This document shows positions 26,230-34,503 of a stretch of 53,752 bases of DNA, in pieces. The first letter of the stretch is position 1. Each line of letters opens with the position of its first letter. Position numbers and translations under genes: made by a program. Under the pieces are notes generated by a model. It was not told the DNA's origin. It was given only the letters and a program-made list of their open reading frames with translations, and did not search any database. Source of the DNA: an uncultured Bacteroides sp. (GTDB taxonomy: Bacteria > Bacteroidota > Bacteroidia > Bacteroidales > Bacteroidaceae); the NCBI GenBank assembly GCA_905201685.1, contig CAJKOW010000007.1, positions 1 to 53,752 on the forward strand, given 5' to 3'.

Positions 26230-27186
26230 ATGAAGAATATTTTGGTAATTGGAGCTACCGGGCAGATCGGTTCAGAGCTTACATTAGAGTTGCGTAAACG
26301 TTATGGTGATGACCATGTGGTAGCCGGATACATTCCAAGTGCTATGCCGCAGGGTGAGTTAAAGGCGTCAGGACCTTCGGCTATAGCCGATGTAACTGAT
26401 CGTCAGTCCATCGAGGTGGTTGCCCGCCAATTCAAGATTGATACGATTTACAACTTGGCTGCACTGTTGTCGGTTGTAGCCGAAAGCCGTCCGGCTATGG
26501 CCTGGAAAGTCGGCATTGATGGTCTGTGGAATGTGCTGGAAGTAGCACGCGAGTACGGCTGTGCGGTGTTTACGCCGAGCTCTATTGGTTCGTTCGGTGA
26601 TTCTACCCCTCATGTCAAGACACCTCAAGATACCATTCAGCGTCCGCGTACGATGTATGGTGTGACCAAGGTCACGACAGAGTTGCTTAGCGATTATTAT
26701 TATACTAAATATGGGGTAGATACGAGGGCTGTCCGTTTCCCCGGTATCATCTCCAATGTGACACCTCCGGGTGGTGGAACAACTGACTATGCCGTTGACA
26801 TATATTACTCGGCTGTGAAAGGCGAGAAGTTTATTTGTCCGATTAAGGAAGGCACTTTTATGGATATGATGTACATGCCTGACGCATTGAATGCAGCCAT
26901 TTCGCTGATGGAAGCCGATCCGGAACGGCTGAAGCATCGTAATGCCTTCAATGTAGCATCTATGAGTTTTTCGCCGGAGATAATATATGCAGCCATTAAG
27001 AAACATGTTCCCGATTTCGAGATGGAGTATAAGGTTGATCCGCTGAAACAGGCCATAGCCGACAGTTGGCCCGATTCGTTGGATGACTCCTGTGCCCGTG
27101 AAGAATGGGACTGGAAGCCTCAGTACGATCTCGAGTCGATGACTGTGGATATGCTTGAGAAGTTAAGAGCTAAATTTAATAAGTGA
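26230..27186 (+). CDS. SDR-type L-threonine 3-dehydrogenase
   Basis: 318 residues, in the extended short-chain dehydrogenase family related to UDP-galactose epimerase. The NAD-binding Rossmann motif is GATGQIG (8-14). The catalytic pair is in TMYGVTKVTTELL (Tyr and Lys four apart). FPGIISNVTPPGGGTTDYAVD is typical of the ThrDH subgroup. It oxidises threonine to 2-amino-3-ketobutyrate. The call over a sugar epimerase rests on those motifs and on the divergent kbl gene. Confidence 0.9.
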   Translation: MKNILVIGATGQIGSELTLELRKRYGDDHVVAGYIPSAMPQGELKASGPSAIADVTDRQSIEVVARQFKIDTIYNLAALLSVVAESRPAMAWKVGIDGLWNVLEVAREYGCAVFTPSSIGSFGDSTPHVKTPQDTIQRPRTMYGVTKVTTELLSDYYYTKYGVDTRAVRFPGIISNVTPPGGGTTDYAVDIYYSAVKGEKFICPIKEGTFMDMMYMPDALNAAISLMEADPERLKHRNAFNVASMSFSPEIIYAAIKKHVPDFEMEYKVDPLKQAIADSWPDSLDDSCAREEWDWKPQYDLESMTVDMLEKLRAKFNK

Positions 27187-27204
27187 CCTTGAGGTCCGCA
27201 CAAG

Positions 27205-28062
27205 ATGAAAGAAATATTTGCAGGGATTTTATTTTTAGCTGTTTGTTGTTCTTGTGGGAACAAAAGAGTGAAAATAGATCCTTTTACTTCTATCACAGAT
27301 TTGGTGGATTCAGCCTCGTATATGAATAGCGGGGCTGATTCTTTGGAGCGAATAGCTGAGAAGGAAGCCCCCAAGCCGATGGAGGCTGATGAGCTGTTCG
27401 ATGATTTTATATTCAATTATGCTTCCGATGAGAAATTGCAGCGGCAGAGGACTGTTTTCCCCTTACCTTATTATAATGTAGATACTCCCTCGCGCATTGA
27501 GAAGAAGTATTGGAAGCATGATTATTTGTTCACCCGTCAGAGTTACTACACCATGCTGTTCGATAATGAAGAGGACATGGACTTGATTGGCGATACAACA
27601 TTGAACTCGGTGCAGGTGGAGTGGATTTTCCTGCAAACCCACATGGTCAAGAAGTATTATTTTGAGCGGAAAAAGGGGATGTGGATGCTTGAAGCCATAA
27701 ATCTGCGTCATATGGAAAAAGGCGAAAATGAGAACTTTGTAGATTTTTATACCCATTTTGCATCGGACAGCCTGTATCAACGGGAGCATATCCGAAATCC
27801 GTTACAGTTTGTGACTATCGATCCGGATGATGAATTTTCTATATTGGAAACTACTTTGGATGTTGACCAATGGTTTGCATTCCGTCCCAGTCTGCCGACA
27901 GATAAACTGTCGAACATCAATTACGGACAGAAGAATGAAGATTTATCCGATTCGAAGATTCTTAAGGTGAACGGAATAGGAAACGGTTATTCCAACGTTT
28001 TCTATTTTAAGAAAAGGAATGGAGAATGGGAATTGTATAAATACGAGGATACCAGCATTTAA
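27205..28062 (+). CDS. DUF4348 lipoprotein
   Basis: 285 residues with a lipoprotein signal (AVCCSCGNK). The body is mixed alpha/beta with no catalytic motif I can recognise. Sequence features (DELFDDFIFNYASDEKLQRQRTVFPLP and VEWIFLQTHMVKKYYFERK) match the DUF4348 proteins of Bacteroidales. It is probably anchored in the cell envelope and has no known function. It begins 18 bp after the dehydrogenase gene and is followed after 10 bp by murB. Confidence 0.82.
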   Translation: MKEIFAGILFLAVCCSCGNKRVKIDPFTSITDLVDSASYMNSGADSLERIAEKEAPKPMEADELFDDFIFNYASDEKLQRQRTVFPLPYYNVDTPSRIEKKYWKHDYLFTRQSYYTMLFDNEEDMDLIGDTTLNSVQVEWIFLQTHMVKKYYFERKKGMWMLEAINLRHMEKGENENFVDFYTHFASDSLYQREHIRNPLQFVTIDPDDEFSILETTLDVDQWFAFRPSLPTDKLSNINYGQKNEDLSDSKILKVNGIGNGYSNVFYFKKRNGEWELYKYEDTSI

Positions 28063-28072
28063 ACCATCAGAT

Positions 28073-29071
28073 ATGATTTGTGAAAGCGGGAAAAATATAC
28101 CTAATACATTTGGTCTTGACGTTAAGGCTGACAGATGGTTAGAGTATGCGTCGGCAGAAGAGTTGGAGAAGTTGATTGCTGACGGATGTATCACGGTTCC
28201 TTATCTGCATGTCGGTAGTGGAAGTAATTTGTTGTTTCTGGGCGATTACAAAGGGACAGTATTGCATTCTGCCATCCAATCGATTGAGGTGATCCGGGAG
28301 GAGGCTGATAGAGTTTGGATTCGGGTAGGAGCGGGTGTCGTATGGGATGACTTTGTGGCCTATTGTGTCGATCATGGTTATTACGGAGCAGAAAATCTGT
28401 CTCTCATTCCCGGTGAGGTAGGGGCAAGTGCTGTTCAGAACATAGGTGCTTACGGCGTTGAAGTGAAGGACTTGATTGAATGTGTGGAGACGTTGGATAT
28501 TCACGGTGACAAACGGGTGTTCGGAGTGGAAGAATGTGCGTATTCTTATCGGAACAGTGTATTCAAAAGACCGGAAATGAAATCTTATTTCGTCACGCAT
28601 GTCACGTTTGCTTTGAGTAAGGTAGAGCATTACACATTGAATTATGGTACCATTCGTCAGGAGTTGGAGAAGCATCCTAAGATTGACCTTGCAACTGTCC
28701 GACGTGTGATTATTGAGATACGTAAAAGTAAACTTCCCGATCCCCAGGTGCTTGGCAATGCCGGCAGTTTCTTTATGAATCCCATCGTTGGGCGTGCGAA
28801 ATTCGAGTCTTTGCAACACGAATATCCATCAATGCCTTTTTATCAGGTCGATGCGGGACATGTAAAGATTCCGGCAGGATGGATGATTGAACAATGCGGA
28901 TGGAAGGGGAAAAGAATGGGCCGTGCTGCCGTACACGACAGGCAGGCGTTGGTTCTGGTGAACTGTGGTGGAGCTACGGGGGCGGATATTGTAGCCTTGT
29001 CGGATGCTGTATGTGCTGCCGTACGCGATAAATTTGGAGTCGAGATTCATCCGGAGGTGAATATGATTTGA
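28073..29071 (+). CDS. murB: UDP-N-acetylenolpyruvoylglucosamine reductase
   Basis: 332 residues from the ATG at 28073. The frame continues back to 28019, but that would overlap the preceding gene by 44 bp, and the conserved sequence begins at NTFGLDVKAD. It is an FAD enzyme that reduces the enolpyruvyl group to make UDP-MurNAc for peptidoglycan. Motifs are VGSGSNLLF, IPGEVGASAVQNIGAYGVE, GNAGSFFMNP with the catalytic Ser, and a C-terminal Glu in FGVEIHPEVNMI. Length and motifs fit E. coli type I MurB. Confidence 0.95.
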   Translation: MICESGKNIPNTFGLDVKADRWLEYASAEELEKLIADGCITVPYLHVGSGSNLLFLGDYKGTVLHSAIQSIEVIREEADRVWIRVGAGVVWDDFVAYCVDHGYYGAENLSLIPGEVGASAVQNIGAYGVEVKDLIECVETLDIHGDKRVFGVEECAYSYRNSVFKRPEMKSYFVTHVTFALSKVEHYTLNYGTIRQELEKHPKIDLATVRRVIIEIRKSKLPDPQVLGNAGSFFMNPIVGRAKFESLQHEYPSMPFYQVDAGHVKIPAGWMIEQCGWKGKRMGRAAVHDRQALVLVNCGGATGADIVALSDAVCAAVRDKFGVEIHPEVNMI

Positions 29072-29098
29072 ATGTTTCTGTAGAATCGGATATATTTG
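29067..29098 (+). promoter_or_regulatory. promoter of the PhnP-like hydrolase gene
   Basis: TTTG (29067-29070), a 20-bp spacer and TATATTTG (29091-29098) match the Bacteroides consensus at every defined position. The -33 element overlaps the murB stop codon. Confidence 0.8.
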
Positions 29099-29129
29099 CA
29101 TCGTTGTTTATCGATAAAATGGTATTGGC

Positions 29130-29894
29130 ATGAAGTTACGAATATTAGGCAGTGGAACCTCGACGGGGGTACCGGAGGTAGGATGTACATGTCCGGTCTG
29201 TACATCGTCCGATCCCAGGGATAATCGGTTGCGGGCATCTTCTCTGATACATACCGATGATGCCGTCATTCTGATTGATTGTGGACCGGATTTCAGGGAG
29301 CAGATGTTAAGGGTTCCTGTTTTTGAGAAAATAGATGCCGTTCTGATTACACACGAACATTATGACCATGTGGGCGGACTCGATGATTTAAGGCCTTTCT
29401 GTCGTTTTGGAGAGATACCGATTTATTCGGACGACTATACGGCCGATCATCTTCGTGCCCGAATGCCTTATTGCTTTGTCGATAAGAAGTATCCGGGCAT
29501 TCCTCGTATTTATCTGAAGAGGGCAGAACCGGGAGTGCCGTTTTATGTCCGTGGGACAGAAATAATGCCGTTGCGGGTGATGCACGGAAAACTGCCTATT
29601 TTAGGATACCGCATTGCCGGTCGTCTTGGATATATTACCGATATGTCGGTGATGCCGGACGAGTCGTATGAACTGTTGAAGGGAATCGATATACTTGTTG
29701 TCAATGCGTTGCGTCCTCAGTCACACCCTACTCATCAGAGCATTTCCGAAGCCTTGGAGACTGCTGCCCGTATTGGTGCGCGAGAGACGTATTTCATCCA
29801 CATGAGCCATCATGCAGGCTTACATCAGGTGATAAGTACTCAATTACCTCCTCACATTCATTTTGCTTACGACGGGTTAGAAGTGATTTTCTAA
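29130..29894 (+). CDS. PhnP-like metallo-beta-lactamase-fold hydrolase
   Basis: 254 residues. Metal ligands are HEHYDH (H75, H77, D79, H80) with further His near the C-terminus (HMSHHAGL). An N-terminal Cys cluster (GCTCPVCTSSDPRDNRLRAS) is like the structural zinc site of PhnP. PhnP hydrolyses cyclic ribose phosphates, but no phosphonate (phn) genes are nearby, so a general cyclic-phosphate or phosphodiester hydrolase is a fair guess. It has its own promoter just upstream. Confidence 0.88.
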   Translation: MKLRILGSGTSTGVPEVGCTCPVCTSSDPRDNRLRASSLIHTDDAVILIDCGPDFREQMLRVPVFEKIDAVLITHEHYDHVGGLDDLRPFCRFGEIPIYSDDYTADHLRARMPYCFVDKKYPGIPRIYLKRAEPGVPFYVRGTEIMPLRVMHGKLPILGYRIAGRLGYITDMSVMPDESYELLKGIDILVVNALRPQSHPTHQSISEALETAARIGARETYFIHMSHHAGLHQVISTQLPPHIHFAYDGLEVIF

Positions 29895-29911
29895 ACTTTT
29901 TCAACATTTAT

Positions 29912-29942
29912 TTTGTTTTGTTAGTTGATTTTTTTATTTTTG
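29912..29942 (+). promoter_or_regulatory. promoter of the 29966 gene
   Basis: TTTG (29912-29915), a 19-bp spacer and TATTTTTG (29935-29942) match the consensus. The transcript would begin close to 29948, leaving a very short leader. Confidence 0.72.
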
Positions 29943-29965
29943 CCAAAACAAGATGAGTGTTTGCT

Positions 29966-31603
29966 ATGAAATTCCGTCTGCTCATACGAATAATAGTGAT
30001 CGTGTCCGTAGTGTTGGTGTGCACGGTTTTCGGCGTGTATTCTTTTTTATGGTTGGACACCGTCGAACGGCAGAAGGATTTCGATCTTTATACATTAGTT
30101 CCTCAAGATGCGATTGCCGTACTTCAGACAGATCGGATGGCCGAACTCGTTCAGGATGTCAATGAATTGCAGTGTAGCAAGGATGGCCGTTATCTGTATG
30201 TTTCCGAACTCTTTACTTATCTGAAAAGGTATCTTCAGTCTTTTGTTGATGATACGCCTCATGGGTTAAGCAATCAGATGAGCAAGATGCTGATTAGTTT
30301 TCATGAGCCGGATAATCGGTTGAATCAGGTTCTGTATTGCAGCCTTGGCGCAGGCGACTCGGAACTGGTCGAGACATTCATTCAAAAATATACTTATAGT
30401 CGGTATCCGGCCAAGAAGACGGATTACAAGGGGAAAACGATTTCTATTTATCCGATGTCGGGTGGGCGTTTCCTTGCGGCTTATTCTACGGACGACTATT
30501 TGGTGGCCAGTTTTCAGAAACGCCTGGTGGAGCAGGTCATCGATGCCGTCGTAAGTAAGCAGTCGTTGAAAAGTCTTCCATCGTTTAAGTCAATGTATTG
30601 GGGAAAGCGGGCTAATGTGGCCGCTACACTTTATGTCCGTATGAAGTCGGTCGGGATGGGAAAAGTTGCCGATGACAGCATTCCGGCTGCTGCCCGACTG
30701 GGAGGTTGGGGCGAGTTTGATCTGAAGTTGAGTGGCAATGCCATATATTGTTCAGGGGTGAGTCACGTTGCTGATTCGTCGTTGACATTTGTCAATACCT
30801 TGCGCAGACAAAAACCGATTGAGGTCTTTCCGGGGCATATCCTTCCTGCTAAGACGTTCTTCTATGATTTCTGGTCTATTTCCGACGGGGCGGCGATGTG
30901 GAAGTTTGCCCGGTCGCAAGGTTGGTGTGCAGATGGCAATTCGGATTATGTCAAGGCGCGTGACAGCGAGTGGATTGGCTTCATGGGCGAATATGGCAGC
31001 GGACAGATCATGTCGTGTCTGTTTCATCCGGGTGATACGGTAAGCAGTCTTCCATGTGCGGTGATGCGGGTGCCGATGATAGACGTAGCATCTGCCGAAC
31101 GCAAGTTTCAGTCGTTGCTGTATGCTACTCCGAAGGAGAGTAATGCTCCCCGTTTCCAAAGCAGTTCGCCGGAATATGGGCTTTATCCGCATGCACGCGC
31201 TTACAGGCAGTATGTGTTGCCTCGTAATACGTTGCTGACCCGCTTGACGGGCTTCACCGAATCGGCGTTGTATGCATATGCCTGTTTCTATAAGGGCTCG
31301 TTTCTGCTGGCTCCCGATGCACGCAGCCTTTCAGCATACATCAATGCAATGGAGGAAGGGGATTCGCTGGAGAAAATACCGATGTATGAGGCAAGTGTGG
31401 AAAGTCTGGCTCCTGTTTACAACTTCGTCATGATGGCGGATATGGAGGCTCTCGTGCGTCAGTCTGAATCACATGTACGTCTGGTTCCCAACTTTTTTTT
31501 CCGTCATGCCGACTTTTTCCGGCATTTCATGCTGTCCATTCAGTTTACGTGTACCGACGGGGTGGTCTATCCCAATGTCGTTCTGCTTTATAAGGGTGAG
31601 TGA
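29966..31603 (+). CDS. membrane-anchored protein, possibly DUF3352 type
   Basis: 545 residues from the ATG at 29966. A GTG nine bases earlier (29957) is an alternative start. The N-terminus is a single membrane anchor (LLIRIIVIVSVVLVCTVFGV). The remainder is predicted periplasmic: an N-terminal alpha/beta part (YTLVPQDAIAVLQTDRM) and two halves of similar style (KGKTISIYPMSGGRFLAAYS and FYKGSFLLAPDARSLSAYI). I see no catalytic motif. It resembles large Bacteroidales proteins annotated DUF3352, but that family call is tentative. Confidence 0.75.
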   Translation: MKFRLLIRIIVIVSVVLVCTVFGVYSFLWLDTVERQKDFDLYTLVPQDAIAVLQTDRMAELVQDVNELQCSKDGRYLYVSELFTYLKRYLQSFVDDTPHGLSNQMSKMLISFHEPDNRLNQVLYCSLGAGDSELVETFIQKYTYSRYPAKKTDYKGKTISIYPMSGGRFLAAYSTDDYLVASFQKRLVEQVIDAVVSKQSLKSLPSFKSMYWGKRANVAATLYVRMKSVGMGKVADDSIPAAARLGGWGEFDLKLSGNAIYCSGVSHVADSSLTFVNTLRRQKPIEVFPGHILPAKTFFYDFWSISDGAAMWKFARSQGWCADGNSDYVKARDSEWIGFMGEYGSGQIMSCLFHPGDTVSSLPCAVMRVPMIDVASAERKFQSLLYATPKESNAPRFQSSSPEYGLYPHARAYRQYVLPRNTLLTRLTGFTESALYAYACFYKGSFLLAPDARSLSAYINAMEEGDSLEKIPMYEASVESLAPVYNFVMMADMEALVRQSESHVRLVPNFFFRHADFFRHFMLSIQFTCTDGVVYPNVVLLYKGE

Positions 31604-31635
31604 TTCTTGTGAGCAGAGTCATGCCGTCTGAAACG

Positions 31636-31674
31636 GCAGAAGGGAATGTGCCTTCTTGGGCCATCCCCTTCTGC
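31636..31674. terminator. hairpin between convergent genes
   Basis: Arms 31636-31648 and 31662-31674 (GCAGAAGGGAATG and its complement with one mismatch) can fold with a 13-nt loop. It lies between the ends of two convergent genes. There is no clear U-run, so it is a likely but weak terminator. Confidence 0.5.
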
Positions 31675-31739
31675 TGATAAGGCTTGTGCCTTGTATGTTT
31701 CTGCGTTGCTTCTTTTGAATGTTGGCTGTTGCCTGTCTG

Positions 31740-32117
31740 TCAGAACGGCAGGTCGTCGTTGGCGTCGCCCGTTGTAAATTCAGGCGCTGCGGTCGGTGCG
31801 GGCGGCGGAACGGGTGCTCCGGTGCCGGCGGGTGCTGAGGCTGTTGCGCCTACACGCTCTACCTTCCATGCACGGATACTGTTGAACCAGCGGTCCTGCC
31901 ATTGGCGAGCATCGATGTCGAACGATACGGTCAGCTCTTCTCCCATCTGGATGTTGAATTGTTCTATCTTGTCGGCTCCGAAAATGTCGAAACACATTTT
32001 GCGAGGGTATTGTCCGTGGTCTTCAATCACGTATTCCTGTACTTTCCATTCATTGCCTGTCTTTGAAACTCCGCTTCTTGCAGGGAGTATAGCGATGATT
32101 TTTCCTGTAAATTCCAT
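31740..32117 (-). CDS. DUF3127 protein with an SSB-like acidic tail
   Basis: 125 residues. Residues 1-90 are beta-rich (MEFTGKIIAILPARSGVSKTGNEWKVQEYVI, then FDIDARQWQDRWFNSIRAWKVERV) and read like an OB-fold, matching DUF3127. A low-complexity Ala/Pro/Gly linker (about 91-115) ends in GDANDDLPF. That layout of OB-fold, flexible linker and acidic tip ending in Pro-Phe copies bacterial SSB, whose tip recruits repair and replication proteins. A single-stranded nucleic-acid role is an inference. It faces away from dnaN. Confidence 0.85.
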   Translation of the reverse strand: MEFTGKIIAILPARSGVSKTGNEWKVQEYVIEDHGQYPRKMCFDIFGADKIEQFNIQMGEELTVSFDIDARQWQDRWFNSIRAWKVERVGATASAPAGTGAPVPPPAPTAAPEFTTGDANDDLPF

Positions 32118-32242
32118 TGTTCTCTATATGTTTTAATGATGCGGCGAAGTTACAATTTTTTGGGAATATCCGACGAATAAATGCTTCTTTTTTGATTTTT
32201 CCGTTAAATGTATCCGGAAAACAATGATTTGTCAGGGCATCG

Positions 32243-32326
32243 GTTCCCACAAAGGGGAACGCCGGTTCCCGTATGTGGGAACTGCAGTTCCCTAACTGGG
32301 AAACTCCCGTTTCCACTTGTGGGAAC
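32243..32326. repeat. four hairpins at exact 22-bp spacing
   Basis: Inverted repeats GTTCCC/GGGAAC (or GTTTCC/GGGAAAC variants) start at 32243, 32265, 32287 and 32309. Stems are kept while the 5-6 nt loops and the 4-nt linkers differ in every copy, which implies selection on the stem or on a palindromic binding site. The array lies between the divergent DUF3127 and dnaN genes. The rest of 32118-32479 holds only the dnaN promoter. Confidence 0.92.
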
Positions 32327-32367
32327 GGAAGGAAACTGTAAATGCCTGTTTTTTCTTTCCTTATTTC

Positions 32368-32398
32368 TTTGTCGTAGGAAATTCTTTTTTTAACTTTG
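32368..32398 (+). promoter_or_regulatory. promoter of dnaN
   Basis: TTTG (32368-32371), a 19-bp spacer and TAACTTTG (32391-32398) match the consensus fully. The leader would be about 75 nt. The hairpin array ends 42 bp upstream. Confidence 0.8.
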
Positions 32399-32479
32399 TC
32401 CGTTAGTTAAAATGGGGGCGGATGCACTCTGCCCTGATGCTTGAATGTTGAATTATAAAAACTTAAATATACGGAACAT

Positions 32480-33604
32480 ATGAAATTTATCGTCTCAAGT
32501 ACTGCACTCTCCAGTCATTTGCAGGCTGTCAGTCGTGTGATTAATTCGAAAAATGCATTGCCCATTCTGGATTGTTTCCTTTTCGAACTTCAGGATGGAA
32601 CATTGTCGGTAACGGCATCCGATAGCGAAACTACTATGGTCACTACGGTTGAGGTGAACGAGAGCGATGCCGACGGACGCTTCGCCATTACAGCCAAAAC
32701 ATTGTTGGATGCTTTGAAGGAAATCCCCGAACAGCCTCTGACTTTCGACATCGATATGAATACGCTGGAGATGACGGTGCAGTATCAGAATGGTAAATAC
32801 AGTCTTATGGGACAGAACGCAGATGAGTTTCCGCAGTCGGCCATGCTGGGCGATAGTGCTGTCCGGGTGGAGATGGAGGCTTCCATTCTGTTGGGAGGCA
32901 TCAACCGTGCAGTGTTTGCGACGGCCGATGACGAACTCCGTCCTGTAATGAATGGTATCTATTTCGACATTACGACCGAGGATATCACGATGGTTGCTTC
33001 CGATGGTCATAAGCTGGTGCGTTGCAAGACGCTGGCTGCCAAAGGTAACGAACGTGCCGCTTTTATCCTGCCCAAGAAGCCGGCTTCGCTGTTGAAGAAC
33101 CTGCTGCCGAAGGAGCAGGGAACGGTGGTGATTGAGTTTGACGAGCGCAATGCTGTGTTCACGCTTGAAAGCTACCGCATGGTTTGCCGTCTGATCGAAG
33201 GTCGCTATCCCAACTACAATTCTGTGATTCCTCAGAATAATCCGTACAAGGTGACGGTCGATCGTATGCAGCTGCTTGGTGCCTTGCGTCGTGTCTCGAT
33301 ATTCTCTTCTCAGGCAAGCAGCCTCATCAAGCTGCGTATGCAGGACAATCAGATTGTGATTTCGGCTCAAGACATCGACTTTTCTACTTCGGCCGAAGAA
33401 AGTCTGACGTGCCAGTATGTAGGCAATCCGATGAGTATCGGCTTCAAGTCAACTTTCCTCATCGACATTCTGAACAATATTTCGGCCGAGGAGGTGATCA
33501 TTGAGTTGGCCGATCCGTCGCGTGCAGGAGTCATCGTTCCTGCCGAACAGGAAGAGAGCGAAGACCTGCTGATGTTGCTGATGCCGATGATGCTGAACGA
33601 TTGA
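32480..33604 (+). CDS. dnaN: DNA polymerase III sliding clamp (beta subunit)
   Basis: 374 residues, the normal clamp length, with three repeated domains of about 120 residues. Conserved segments include MKFIVSSTALSSHLQAVSRVI at the N-terminus, FATADDELRPVMNGIYFDI in domain 2, VASDGHKLVR, and the C-terminal LLMLLMPMMLND, which corresponds to the usual MPMR-type end. As a dimeric ring it tethers polymerases and repair proteins to DNA. It is followed by the exonuclease gene after 125 bp. Confidence 0.97.
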   Translation: MKFIVSSTALSSHLQAVSRVINSKNALPILDCFLFELQDGTLSVTASDSETTMVTTVEVNESDADGRFAITAKTLLDALKEIPEQPLTFDIDMNTLEMTVQYQNGKYSLMGQNADEFPQSAMLGDSAVRVEMEASILLGGINRAVFATADDELRPVMNGIYFDITTEDITMVASDGHKLVRCKTLAAKGNERAAFILPKKPASLLKNLLPKEQGTVVIEFDERNAVFTLESYRMVCRLIEGRYPNYNSVIPQNNPYKVTVDRMQLLGALRRVSIFSSQASSLIKLRMQDNQIVISAQDIDFSTSAEESLTCQYVGNPMSIGFKSTFLIDILNNISAEEVIIELADPSRAGVIVPAEQEESEDLLMLLMPMMLND

Positions 33605-33729
33605 TAAACCAATGAAGGCTTGACGGGAAAACGAGTTGGTAAGTTGGCAAGTGGCGCCGGAAGCGATACTTTCTCCACTTGGCAGCGTGCCGACTCGTTT
33701 CCTTGTCCATACTATAAACAATTCATAGA

Positions 33730-34503
33730 ATGAAACTGAATCTGAAAAATCCGATAGTCTTCTTCGATTTGGAGACTACCGGGACAAACATCAATACAGA
33801 TCGGATTGTAGAAATCTGCTATCTGAAAGTATATCCCAATGGCAACGAGGAAGCCAAAACCATGCGTATCAACCCAGAAATGCACATTCCGGCCGAAGCA
33901 TCGGCTGTGCACGGAATCTACGATGCCGATGTGGCCGACTGTCCTACTTTCAAGGAAGTGGCACGCGGCATAGCCAACGACATCGAAGGATGCGACCTGG
34001 CCGGCTTCAATTCCAACCGTTTCGATATTCCCGTGCTGGCCGAAGAATTTCTTCGTGCCAATGTGGACATCGACATGAGTCGCCGGAAGTTTGTCGATGT
34101 GCAGGTCATCTTTCACAAGATGGAGCAACGCACCCTGTCGGCTGCCTACAAGTTCTATTGCGGCAAAAATCTGGAAGACGCCCATACGGCCGAGGCCGAT
34201 ACGCGTGCCACTTACGAAGTTCTGATGGCACAGCTGGACCGCTATCCGGAGTTGCAGAACGATGTGGCTTTCCTTTCCGATTTCTCAAGCTACAACCGCA
34301 ATGTCGATTTTGCCGGCCGGATGGTGTACGACGACAAAGGAGTGGAAATCTTCAATTTCGGCAAATACAAGGGGATGCCCGTAGCCGAAGTGCTGAAGCG
34401 CGATCCCGGATACTACGGCTGGATACTGAACAGCGATTTTACATTGAATACGAAAGCCATGCTGACCAAGATACGTCTGCGTGAAATGACTCAGAAGCAA
34501 TGA
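33730..34503 (+). CDS. DEDDh 3'-5' exonuclease (DnaQ/ExoX-like)
   Basis: 257 residues. The exonuclease motifs are Exo I FFDLETTGTN (D13, E15), Exo II around GFNSNRFDIPVL and Exo III HTAEADTRAT (H and D). The C-terminal segment (FNFGKYKGMPVAEVLKRDPGYYGWIL) is the DUF3820-type tail seen after many Bacteroidetes exonucleases. It probably proofreads or trims single-stranded DNA ends. It overlaps the next gene, coaBC, by 4 bp (ATGA), so the two are translationally coupled. Confidence 0.92.
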   Translation: MKLNLKNPIVFFDLETTGTNINTDRIVEICYLKVYPNGNEEAKTMRINPEMHIPAEASAVHGIYDADVADCPTFKEVARGIANDIEGCDLAGFNSNRFDIPVLAEEFLRANVDIDMSRRKFVDVQVIFHKMEQRTLSAAYKFYCGKNLEDAHTAEADTRATYEVLMAQLDRYPELQNDVAFLSDFSSYNRNVDFAGRMVYDDKGVEIFNFGKYKGMPVAEVLKRDPGYYGWILNSDFTLNTKAMLTKIRLREMTQKQ

